DNA from: Xanthoparmelia taractica
Lineage: Eukaryota; Ascomycota; Lecanoromycetes; Lecanorales; Parmeliaceae
Direction of reading: 5' to 3'
Assembly: GCA_033085395.1 (NCBI GenBank)
Contig: MU853183.1
Location: 1 to 64,000 of the forward strand
DNA length: 64,000 nt
Part shown: positions 1 to 9,868 of the stretch, in pieces
Position numbering within the stretch: position 1 is the first letter of the stretch
Layout: each line of letters opens with the position of its first letter
The notes under the pieces: model-generated
What the model was told of the DNA's origin: nothing
The model's database searches: none
The model's input: only the letters and a program-made list of their open reading frames with translations
Made by a program: the position numbers and the translations under genes

Positions 1-1089
1 GATTATTTAATTATATTAAGAAGAAGATTCGAAAGCTAAGACGTAAGCGAGTTTCGTGAAAAGTTAAACTTCGCGAGGCTTTAAAGACGGCTCGTGAGAA
101 GTTAACTATCTATTATAGCGAGATTCAATCGAGTGTGAAATATCTCTATAGATAAATATACGAGTCGAAAAGATCTGAAATGGTCTGGGATATAGAGTAT
201 CGATATCATATTATGATATAATATAATATTGATATTATATTATTTAATTTTTATGAAATAGTCTGGGAGACGTGCTAGTATCATGAAATGATCTGGGAAA
301 TTTCTAATATATGTAGGGATATTTCATGTTATATGCAGGGGTATGGGAAATATACTATATGTAGAAGAAGTTACTCTATATAGAATTATGCGAACGTATT
401 CTAGTTATTACTTCACTTTATTATTACTTTGCTAAGTATTCTAGTTATTATTCTAGTTATTACTTTACTTTATTATTATTATTACTATCACTTCACTTTA
501 TTATTACGTTGTTAAGCTAAGCTCGCCATCGTATTTAATATCGTGTTACGAAAGATCTTTATAATTACCTAGGGCTTAACAAGTTATTTCTACTGCTATT
601 AGTGTATTTAATTTATTTAATTACTAAAAGAATTACTAGCACGCTAATTATAATAGTAATCTACTATTTATTTTACGCTAGTAAATTTTCTTCTTCTTTC
701 TTCGTATTATAAAAAGAATTTATAATTATTTTTTATAATTATATATTCTTAATTATTAAAGTTACACGATTCGTATAAATAATATAAAGATTAATATCTT
801 CGAATATATAATAAAGAAAAGCTTTCGTTAACTTATAAATAATCTTAATAGTCGATCTAAAAAAACGTATTTTCTTTATATATATTATCGCGATCTCTCT
901 TATTACTCGCGAAAAGAAGAGCTTAAGAATTATTAGATCGAATTCTCTCTAATAGCGACGAATCTCACGTAAAGCAATAGCTATAGTCTATTAATTAAAT
1001 AGAATAGATAGATTCGAGATTAGACTTACTTTTAGCTTTTCATCTGCGTTTTCGAGTATTGCTATTCGATAGTTCTTGCGCTGGTCTAC

Positions 1090-1488
1090 AATTCAAGAAA
1101 ATAATATATTATAGTTATTATTCTAGTTATCACTTATTAGAATAGCTATATTTACTTAGCGAGATTAAATTAGAAGGGAGTTTATCTTAATATTACTTAT
1201 TAAGTGCCGGAGTTTAATAATTACTTAAGCTAATTTCGCCCTAACTTATATATTAATCTAAAATTTTCTTATCTTATTCGTTATCTAATATAGGAAATAA
1301 TCTATATTATAAAATACTTCTACATATATTAGAAATTTCTTAGACTATTTTATAATACTAGTAATTTCTTATTTTATATCTTTATAAGTAATCTAATATA
1401 ATTCTCTTATAATACTCTCTTATAATATAATATAATACGATATAATATAAGATATCCTATTAAATATACTAGACTATTTCGGCCCGTA
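1090..1488. repeat. LTR-like direct repeat, copy 1
   Basis: This stretch matches 2400-2768 in the same orientation at high identity. Both begin near ATTCAAGAAAA, share the block around AGAAGGGAGTTTATCTTAAT, and end at CGGCCCGTA. Copy 1 has about 30 extra bases near 1332-1372. The unit of about 0.4 kb and only about 0.9 kb between copies suggest solo or nested LTRs rather than one complete element. Confidence 0.7.
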
Positions 1489-2399
1489 GATAAATAATAC
1501 TTTTACGTCTAAGTCACGGGAATATAACACTAAAAGAATTGAATTAAGAAATTAAGTCTGGTTAAACACCTTAGATAGAGATATATTGAAATACGCTCGA
1601 ATAAACGTATCGAAATTATTAATATCTTAATGTTAGTAGTTAGATATAGAGAGCTAAATAAGTAAGAAGTCGCGTAGAGTCGCTTAATAATATTATTAAT
1701 AAGATTAAAAAGACGATAGAAGTATCGAATAATAATTAATTTTAGTGATATAAAAGAGAAGATTAATATTCTATCTATTATTCTAGTCATAACTTAAATT
1801 TCTAATTTTAATTAAGTATCTTTTACTTATCTTAAGAATCTATTAATTCTTAATTAATGAAAAAGCTTAGAGTCTTAGATTCTATTAATAACACGTGTAA
1901 CTAGAGATATCTTAGCCGTACTTAATAAAGCTATAGCTTATAAGCGATGTTTCTTATGAGCTAAGCGACTATATAATAATTAAAAAAGCTATTCACCTTT
2001 AATCTTTCGAGTCTTAATAATAATTTCTTATATAAAATATTAATAAAATAGTTACGAATAAGATATATTAGACTTAGAGAAAGATCTTAATATATTACTT
2101 AAAGCTAAATAAACTAATTAAAAAATTCGAAATTATTAAATAGAGGAGATTTCTAATATTAATTACATTAGTAATAATAATAAAGTACTCTCTAGATTAA
2201 TTTAAGTAAGAAATTAATTCTTTTTTATTAAAATTCTATTTATTAATTATTCTTTAATTAAGAGAAGAAAAGCGAACGCAAAGTAATAGAGAATTAATCT
2301 CTATAGATTAAAGATCTACGAAAAGAGTAAGAGAGATAATCTAAAATCGTTCTATAAATAATTAGAAAAGAGATCGGCTTAGCGATCTTACGTAGATTA

Positions 2400-2768
2400 T
2401 AATTCAAGAAAATTATATATTATAATTATTATTCTAGTTATTACTTATTAGAATAGCTATATTTACTTAGCGAGATTAAATCAGAAGGGAGTTTATCTTA
2501 ATATTACTTATTAAGTGCCAAAGTTTAATAATTATTTAAGCTAATTTCGCCCTAACTTATATATTAATCTAGAATTTCTTATCTTATCCGCTACCTAATA
2601 TAGAAAATAATCTATATTATAAAATACCCCTACATATACTAGAAATTTCCCATCTTATATCTTTATAAGTAATCTAATATAATTCTCTTATAATACTCTT
2701 TCATAATATAATATAATACGATATAATATAAAATATCCCACTAAATATACTAGATCTTTCCGGCCCGT
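2400..2768. repeat. LTR-like direct repeat, copy 2
   Basis: Second copy of the unit at 1090-1488, ending at the same CGGCCCGTA motif. Most differences between the copies are C/T or G/A transitions, which fits independent RIP damage. A related fragment near 245-345 is in inverted orientation. Confidence 0.7.
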
Positions 2769-4501
2769 AACTTTAAGTATTAGAAATATAAGCATATATT
2801 TCACTTATATAAAAAACCAACTAGATATATAAAATATAAATAATTATACGATATCTAAAATTATAATAAATTAATCTTAATAGATTCTAAGACGTACGCG
2901 ATATATAGAGTAATAGAGTACTTAATATACGATAAGAATTACTTATTTAAGATTAAGAAGAGATAGAGAACTACTTAAAGAGTAATTAATAAAGCTTCGC
3001 TTTATAATTATCTAAGGACGATAAATAGATTATTTATTATAAACGAAGAAGAATATACTTTAATAATAATAAAAAAAGAAAAGTAATAAGTTTAATACGA
3101 TTATCTAGCGTAGTTATTTAGATTAATAATATATTATAGATATTACGTCGTCGAGATAGATTTCTTCTAACGTTATCTCTTAAGGCTACGAGTTAATCGA
3201 TTCTCGATATTATAATTAGAGAGAGCGTTATTATAGTCGCTATTATCGTAGTAATAGAAATAGTAAATACTAATATATAGAACACTTCTATAGAAATCTT
3301 ATAATAGAATACTCGATATTAAGAATCGTATAGTATAATATTAGAGACGAGCTAGAAACGATAATATTTCTACTTATAGATTCGACGATATAAGACGTTG
3401 ATATTTTAGCGATATAGAAACTATACTATATAAAATACAACGAGTTCTTATATAATTCTAGCGCTAGCGCGTTTTATCTAGCGTATAAATCGAGAGAAGA
3501 TATTAGAGTATACTTTTATATTAATAAGAAACTAGATTATAATTAATAAGAGATAGAATATTTAATTATAGATATATATATTATAAAAATATAAATAAAG
3601 AGTAGAAGTATAGAGAATTAATTACGAGTATTTAATATTTATTATATATATAATTTTAACTTCTTTTTAATTTACGAAGATAATTCTTTATATTTATCTA
3701 TTATAGAGAAATAACTTAATAAGAAAAAGAAATATATTCTTCTAAGTAAATTTAATCTATATTATTTAAATTAAAATAACTTAAATAGATTCACGTATTA
3801 TAGAGAGACGAATAATATAGTAATTATAATAGTAAATAGAGATATAAAACTAGTATTATTAAGAAATATAGTAATATAAAGCTCGAGAAAATACGAGAGT
3901 GTAATTAATTTAATATTTATTATCTTAGAGATAATAAAATTAGTTTAAAAGTATTATATAGTTATAAAACTTTTTATAAGTTAGATTATTTTTTAATATT
4001 TATAGAATTTAGACTTTATATAAAAGAAGTCTTAATAATATTTAAAAGAGTTTAAAAAATAATAAAATCGAAGAGAATAGAGAGAAAAGCGACGAAGCTA
4101 TTATATATATTCTCTCTTCGCTTATTAATAGATAAGAAATTAATTAATAATTATATGAAAGATCTATTTATTAAAATAGCGAAGATAGTAAAGATAATAA
4201 TTCTATAGATAAAGCTAGTAAAGAGAGCGAAGTTGTTTTTAAATTACGAATATAATAAGATTATTACGATCGCTAAGTCGCTTACGAGTAATTATAATTA
4301 TAATAGAAATATTAAAGAGAATATAAAGTAAAGAGAAAATATAAAAATAAGAAATAGAATATTAAGAAGAAGAAAAACGCTCTATTTAAAGAAAAAGTTT
4401 ATAAAGTCTTATATTCGTTTAAGAATATTTAAAGATTAACGAGATAAACGAGAAACGAGAATATCGAATTTAAATTACTACTATTGTTTCTATTACTTAA
4501 G

Positions 4502-4655
4502 TGTTAGGCCGAGTCGTACGAGTGCTAGTGTGGGGTTCCAAGTACGTCGTATGGGCTTTATATAGGTAAATAGGGTGCGCCTTCTATGAAGCGCGGCACC
4601 CGAATCCATGAGTTATATTTTTGGCCCTATGATACAATTGGAAAGCGCCCTCACA
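4502..4655 (+). repeat. ~150-bp repeat, non-mutated copy
   Basis: A GC-balanced island within the AT-rich block, starting TGTTAGGC and containing the core GCGCCTTCTATGAAGCGCGG. The same core occurs as a RIP-mutated copy at 5024-5166 and in inverted orientation at 7529-7711. The inverted copy also ends in TGTTAGGC (read on the minus strand), so 4502 and 7711 could be the two ends of one insertion, although no clear target duplication is visible. Confidence 0.7.
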
Positions 4656-5023
4656 ATAGTATCGCGCTTCGGTCCGGGTCCAGTCTTTCGACTACACTCG
4701 GACTAGAAACTTCGTGAGATGACTAATTATTTTCGGGCGAAGCGTCGATTCGTAACAAAGCGAGATTATAAATTCGATCTCGACTTTAATTAAAACTTCT
4801 AAACGAGTTAATCTCGAGTTAAAAGAATTTAATATTATCTAACGAAGATAATCTCGAAGATTTAATTCTTAGAATTCTAATAATTTTATCTTTAGAGATT
4901 ATTTCGAAATTACTAAGATTAAGATCCTAGAATCGTTAGCTTTATAAAGAGGATTTAGAGTTATTAACGCTTAGAGTTATCGAAGATATCGTCTTAAAAG
5001 AAGAAATAATTATTAGATCGAGT

Positions 5024-5166
5024 CGTACGAGTACTAGTGTGAGATCTCGAATATATTATATAAGCTTTATATAGATAAATAGAGTGCGTCTTCTATAAAG
5101 CGCGGCACTCGAATTTATAAGTTATATTTTTAACTCTATAATATAATTAAAAAGCGCTCTTATATT
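5024..5166 (+). repeat. ~150-bp repeat, RIP-mutated copy
   Basis: Aligns along its length with 4502-4655, and most differences are transitions, for example TATGAAG to TATAAAG and GGCACCCGAA to GGCACTCGAA. It gives a before-and-after view of RIP inside the window. Confidence 0.7.
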
Positions 5167-5517
5167 AAGAAACTCGATAACGTCTTAAGAATTACGTTTA
5201 ATAAGTAAATAAAGATTCTTAAAATAACGTTCTTTTTATTATTATCTTAAGCGAATCTAGGAAATATTAGAGATAAAATTTATTTAAAGTTAAAAATAAT
5301 AAATAGTAAACTTACTTAGAGAAAAATTCTATAAGCGATCTTTAAATCGAAATCTAATAAAATTTTAAATATTAATAATATTTTAAATAAATTTCTTCGA
5401 ATAATTTTAAAAGAGATAATTTTATAATAAATATATTTCTTTTAAATATATCTAATTCTAAAGTATTATTCGAGAGAATTTAGAAAAATAAATATAATTA
5501 TTCTAAGAAAATTAAAA

Positions 5518-6270
5518 AAAGAGAATTATATTAACGTTAAATTATATTATTTAATCGCTTTATTTAATATATTAGAAAAGCTCTTAAAAGCGATAATAAT
5601 TAAACGTCTAAGTAATTACGCTAAAGAATATAATCTATTTTTATCGAAATAGATAGAGACTATATAAAAGAGATTTATCGAGATAATATATATCGTCTAA
5701 AACTATAATAGAAATAATATTATTAGTTTACTATTATTAAATATAATAAAAGCTTTTAATAAAATCTCTTATTAGAGATTACTTTATAATCTTAAAGAAA
5801 AAAGTAAATAGCGAGCTTTCTAAGAGATAGAGCAATATTTATTATTCTAGAAAGAAAACTAGTCTTATAATATTAACGAAAATCGAGATTTCTTAGAGCT
5901 CGTCTATCTTATTAGTACTATTTCTTTTCTTTAACGCGCTATTAATAAAGTAATATTTAGCGATTAAACTACGTCTTTAAATAGAGAAATTTATAAATAA
6001 TATTTATTTATTAACGTATAAAGAGTTTACTAAGAATAACTATTAGATATTAAAAATTATCTATAAGATTTATCTGAAGTAAGCGAGTATTTATAGAGCG
6101 TCTTTTACTTTATAAAAGTATAAGTTTATATATCTTACTTATAATCTTAAGAGATTTAATATAAAAAATAATTATAGATTTAAATATAACGTTTACGAAG
6201 TTAAAAATAATTATAAGAGTCTTAAATCTTTATATTAATAGTAAGCTTAAATAAATATTTTATATAAAAG
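5518..6270 (+). pseudogene. RIP-destroyed Tad/I-type LINE reverse transcriptase
   Basis: Reading through the many stops, the plus strand preserves the order of landmarks of a fungal Tad-clade non-LTR reverse transcriptase. There is an IALFNILEKLLKAII-like block near 5560, LNIIKAFNKIS near 5745 (family pattern LDVxGAFDNVSH), a VDD-region block followed by NNYxILK near 6020-6060, ASIYRASFT and KYKFIYLT near 6090-6140, and KIIIRVLNLYINSKLK near 6205-6250 (family pattern VRVLGLYLDSKLRW). Substitutions are those expected from C-to-T and G-to-A change. There is no intact frame, so this is a dead element. Its outer limits are not resolved; the RT part is the only one I can support. Confidence 0.65.
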
Positions 6271-7528
6271 AGATTAAGACGAAGATAATATCTTAGTATA
6301 GAGCGCTATCGATAATAGTAGTCTCTACGTAGAAAATTATTCTTAATAAAATAAAATAAATCTATAACGCGATAATTCGATTAGTTATAATCTACGTAAT
6401 AATAATATAATATACTTTTAAGAGATTTTAAAGAATATATAGAAAGTATATAAAGTAGCTAGAAGTAATATAAAACGAGTATTTTTATAAGATCTTAAGA
6501 GTATTTAAAATAATTAATATTAGAATTCTAAAGATTAAATCGAGAGTTATCTCGATTCGAATTATATTAAATAAAGTAATTCTTCGAAATCAAGCGATAA
6601 GAGAAATATATTTAATATTAAAAGTAGAAAATATTTATATTAAAATAAAGCTTTATAAGAAAAAAATAAGATAAAGAAAAAAGAGAGAAATAAAAGAGAT
6701 TCTAATAAAAGAAAAGAAGTTATAGATTCTACGTATATTATATATAGATAATTAAATTAAATTAGAATTAAGATATAAAGAAAACTTATAGAATAATAAA
6801 AAAGTAAAAGAATAAAGCTTAGAGTACGCTATAGAACGACTATTAGACGAATATTTCTAAGTAAATAAAAAATATAGCTTCGCGAGATAATCTACGAAAC
6901 GATAGAAGAATATTTTATAAAGAATTAGTAAAAGCTAAGAGCTCTATTTTTATTTAGATAAAGATAGAGAAAATTAATCTAATTTATTTTCTTATATATA
7001 TAAAATATTAAATTTCTACTTAATAAAATATATATATAAGTAAAGAGAATAGATTACTAAATATATTTTACTATTTTATCTTAAGTAAGTAAATAGATAA
7101 TAAATTCTAATAGATAACGCTAAAATATAAAATATATAACAAATACTATTTATTAAAAAGAAGATTAAAGTAGTCGCGAAATAACTTATATAAATAGATT
7201 TTCTAGTATAATACTCTCTAATAAATAATTAACTATATAGCTAAGACGAGAGAAAAAAAAGAAATAAACTTTATTATTATTAATAGTCTAGTAAAGCTAT
7301 AAGATAATAGAAACGAAAAAACCTAATTAAGAATTAATATAAAAGATAGAATTAAAAATATAATATATAAAAAATATTCGAAGATATTTAATTATTATAA
7401 GAAATACGAATATAATTATAAGATATATAATTAAATAAAGTAGAATATAAGAAAAGAGAGAATTTTTATTCTAGAGCGACGCGATATCTCTTAAGATTTC
7501 CCTACTAAACAACGTCTACATAGTAGAT
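6271..7528. repeat. RIP-degraded DNA downstream of the LINE RT remnant
   Basis: AT-rich, stop-saturated sequence that probably holds the 3' part of the same LINE (an RNase H region would be expected here). I could not recognise a domain. It ends at the inverted ~150-bp repeat. Confidence 0.5.
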
Positions 7529-7711
7529 CGTATGTGAGGGCGCTTTTCAATTGTACCATAGAATCAAAAATATTAATCATGGGTTCGGGTGCCGCGCTTC
7601 ATAGAAGGCGCACCCTATTTGAACTCATATGCATGAAGCCCATACGGTGCACTCACAGGCGCACTCACAGGCGCACTCACAGGCACCCATATGGCTCCGT
7701 ATAGCCTAACA
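7529..7711 (-). repeat. ~150-bp repeat, inverted non-mutated copy
   Basis: Reverse complement of the 4502-4655 family, sharing the GCGCCTTCTATGAAGCGCGG core and the terminal TGTTAGGC. It carries an internal tandem of a 12-base unit (GGCGCACTCACA) at about 7650-7685, absent from the other copies. Confidence 0.7.
7650..7685. repeat. 12-bp tandem repeat
   Basis: About three head-to-tail copies of GGCGCACTCACA (the first degenerate), inside the inverted copy of the ~150-bp repeat. Confidence 0.8.
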
Positions 7712-8780
7712 TCGTAATTTTTCTTTATAGTTTAAATAGACACGAGTATAAGAATTAATTAATTAATATTATAAGAAAATATAGAAATATATTTTAAAAA
7801 CGCGAAAAAACGCGAAAAAACACGTCTTTTAATATATATACTATATATAGAATTTTTTTTTAAATTATATAACTAGAATTCGATTTTTTTAATTATATAA
7901 TTATAATTCGAATTATATAGTATAAAATTATAATTCGAATTATAGTCGGATTATAGTCGATTAATAATCGATTATGATTTGTTTTTTCCTTACACTAACC
8001 GTGTTCTCGAATGTAGAAGTAAGGTACCTTATAGACGAGATCAAGCCCTCTCGCGCTTAAATGCTTATGTCTTAGGTAATACTAAGGTACCTTCTGGTGC
8101 TTATTGCCAGCCATACTAGCCATACTAGAATAGTACGCGACAACTGCATCCTTTGATAACACCATGTCGACCCCGCCGAATGAAGCTCCGAGATGTTACT
8201 TTTCGTCGCTGTAGAGCCTGAACGGAGCTCATCGGTGACAGTCGTGTCCATCTCGATCGCTATTTTGCCGTGCTATCTTGTTTGCTTCTAGTTCTTTTCT
8301 AGCCCTCGGAGATACAAAGGTCTATGGTAGATGCAGTGTGCTCTAGGACCTTCACTATGACTCGTGCGAACAAGAATCCTTGTCTGATTGCTGGAGTGGA
8401 CCTGTCGCATTTTCCGTGGTCTTCTTGTCAAGCTTTGGTCCGTTCTTTCAAAGCATCTGGCGGTGTCGACGAAAGAAATGCTGCAAAAGCTTCGTTCCAA
8501 ACCATCTTCATCAGAAGGTCTGGAGAAGTACCATTGTGGACGGAGATTACCAAAGAGCGAAACGCATTATCGAAGTCAAACTTCTGATTGTCGTTGCGGT
8601 TCTTTAGCACGTGAGGCGCGCACGCTCAAGGTTGCATGCACGACACTATCGTCCACACCTACAGCCCTGAACAGGAACACGGCCCGAGGCGTATGTACGG
8701 TGAGTCGAATAGCATCATAGCAGATGATATGTATGTAGGCTGGCGTATAAAATTCTAACTCTTAAAGTTGCCCTGGTGGA
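7712..8780. other. Transition from repeat island to gene-rich DNA; no clear gene
   Basis: Contains a doubled 10-mer ACGCGAAAAA near 7800-7820, two copies of a 16-bp palindrome TATAATTCGAATTATA (7902-7917 and 7929-7944), and two AAGGTACCTT palindromes (8031-8040, 8084-8093). Overlapping open frames at 8288-8720 on both strands (longest 110 codons) have no recognisable domain. A short minus-strand frame at 8428-8610 looks protein-like but has no supporting context. Base composition becomes normal at about 7980. Confidence 0.5.
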
Positions 8781-9317
8781 TCATACCCCATCGTTTTCGC
8801 CCGGTAATCTTTTGATCCTTTTGTTTTCCCAATCGTCCAGATCCTGCAACTCGATTCAACTTTCGAAGTCTTGCCAACGGCAGACATGGGGAAGTGACCT
8901 TCGCAGCCAGACGATAGTACTCTTCGTTGATATCCACTCTCCGCCGATTTTTATCGATGCCCAACTCCGCTTCCTTGGTCATTTGCTGCACCTTTCTATC
9001 ATGTCGTTCGTATCTGAGCGCCGTGGTCGGTGTAAGAATAAATGAACCTATAAAGATATCCGGCTTAGTTAAACTTCTTTCAAGCATGAAAGTTGAGCAT
9101 CGAAGACATTCATTTAGGTTTACACATTCTTCTGCCCTCATAGGATGTTTTGCAACGGGGACAGTCGTCTGCAATAGAACATACCCGCAACGATGGTGAA
9201 GATGAAAGGGAGGCCGAAGAGAAGGAAAGGATGGCTATGGAGCTTCCTCCTATATAATGCGCCCAGACTGTTCTGATAAGAGCTAGGTCTGAATTTCTTA
9301 GACTGAAATTTAGGCAT
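8781..9317 (-). CDS. COX16: Cytochrome c oxidase assembly protein COX16
   Basis: Small mitochondrial inner-membrane protein needed for assembly of cytochrome c oxidase. I read three exons on the minus strand: 9317-9185, 9047-8899 and 8843-8781, giving 114 aa, the usual size (yeast about 118). The N-terminus starts MPKFQSKKF; a single membrane segment (about residues 27-50) begins HPFLLFGLPF and is followed by the family hallmark LTPTTALRYERHDRKV and EEYYRLAAKDLDDWE. Intron 1 splits a Gly codon (GTATGT donor). Intron 2 has a weaker GTCACT donor, but its use restores the family C-terminus. The gene is head to head with NIC96, separated by about 550 bp that contain a MITE-like insert. Family assignment is confident; the intron 2 donor is inferred. 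Confidence 0.9.
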
Positions 9318-9868
9318 GATGGGTATTCAAGATTGAGGAAAAGACAGAGAGGGAAAGAGAAAGATATCGAAGCGATACAGATAGTGCAGTGATAGGTATG
9401 TATTGATCTTTGAGTCCAAGGTTTAGCCGTTGAAAAAGCGATGCTTTTAAACATCAGCCAATGTAAGGTTAAGCGCGTGTATAATACACTTAGTATAGTT
9501 AGATATACAAAGAGAAAATTCTATCTTTTTAACCTCGTTCCGCTAGAATTTAAGAATTTAAGACTTATTTAGACTAAGGAATACTATCCTAATCTATCTA
9601 TACTAAGTATAATATATAAGAAGTTGTATCAAGTCTTCGCTCGTAAAAGACTTAAGAAATTAATCTACGGGTAAAAAGAGAACTAATGGTTACGTTCGTA
9701 TTTACACTTAGCATTGGCTGAGGTTTACAAGGTACTTGAAAAAGCACGCTAGTGCAGTCCAGCCCTATATGAACGCGAAAGTAAACTTCACGTCTCCCCC
9801 CGTGAATTAATGAATATAAAGTCTTCGTCCAGAGCGATTATCACCCTTCGCATTCGGGCTCCCTTAGC
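9318..9868. promoter_or_regulatory. Shared COX16/NIC96 upstream region
   Basis: Intergenic space between two divergent start codons (9317 minus, 9869 plus). It must hold both promoters. About half is occupied by the MITE-like element at 9449-9726. I see no confident TATA box. Confidence 0.6.
9449..9726. mobile_element. MITE-like element between COX16 and NIC96
   Basis: AT-rich non-coding segment of about 278 bp bounded by imperfect inverted repeats of about 20 bp. The left end is TAAACATCAGCCAATGTAAG and the right end, read on the minus strand, is TAAACCTCAGCCAATGCTAAG-like. Inner inverted repeats around CTTAGTATAG and CTATACTAAG are also present. A TTGAAAAAGC motif flanks both sides but is not directly adjacent to the ends, so a target duplication is not established. 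Confidence 0.5.

Larger units (their letters stand above)
1..4500. repeat. AT-rich RIP-degraded repeat island, left part
   Basis: Very AT-rich sequence with stops in every frame and almost no CpA or TpG dinucleotides over long runs (for example 2800-4450), while CpG survives. This is the expected outcome of fungal RIP acting on repeated DNA. No intact gene is present; the longest open frame (minus, 1530-1790, 86 codons) is a by-product of base composition. Direct LTR-like repeats lie at 1090-1488 and 2400-2768, and 245-345 resembles part of that repeat in inverted orientation. The part from about 2800 to 4490 could be old retroelement coding sequence, but I could not identify a domain. Confidence 0.85.

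Noticed and set aside
1530..1790. 86-codon minus-strand open frame in the AT-rich island
   Set aside because: Composition is Ile/Leu/Tyr/Asn only, as expected from AT-rich DNA. No domain, and surrounded by RIP-mutated repeat.
8388..8720. 110-codon plus-strand open frame before COX16
   Set aside because: Overlapped by equally long frames in other phases and strands. No domain, no intron logic.
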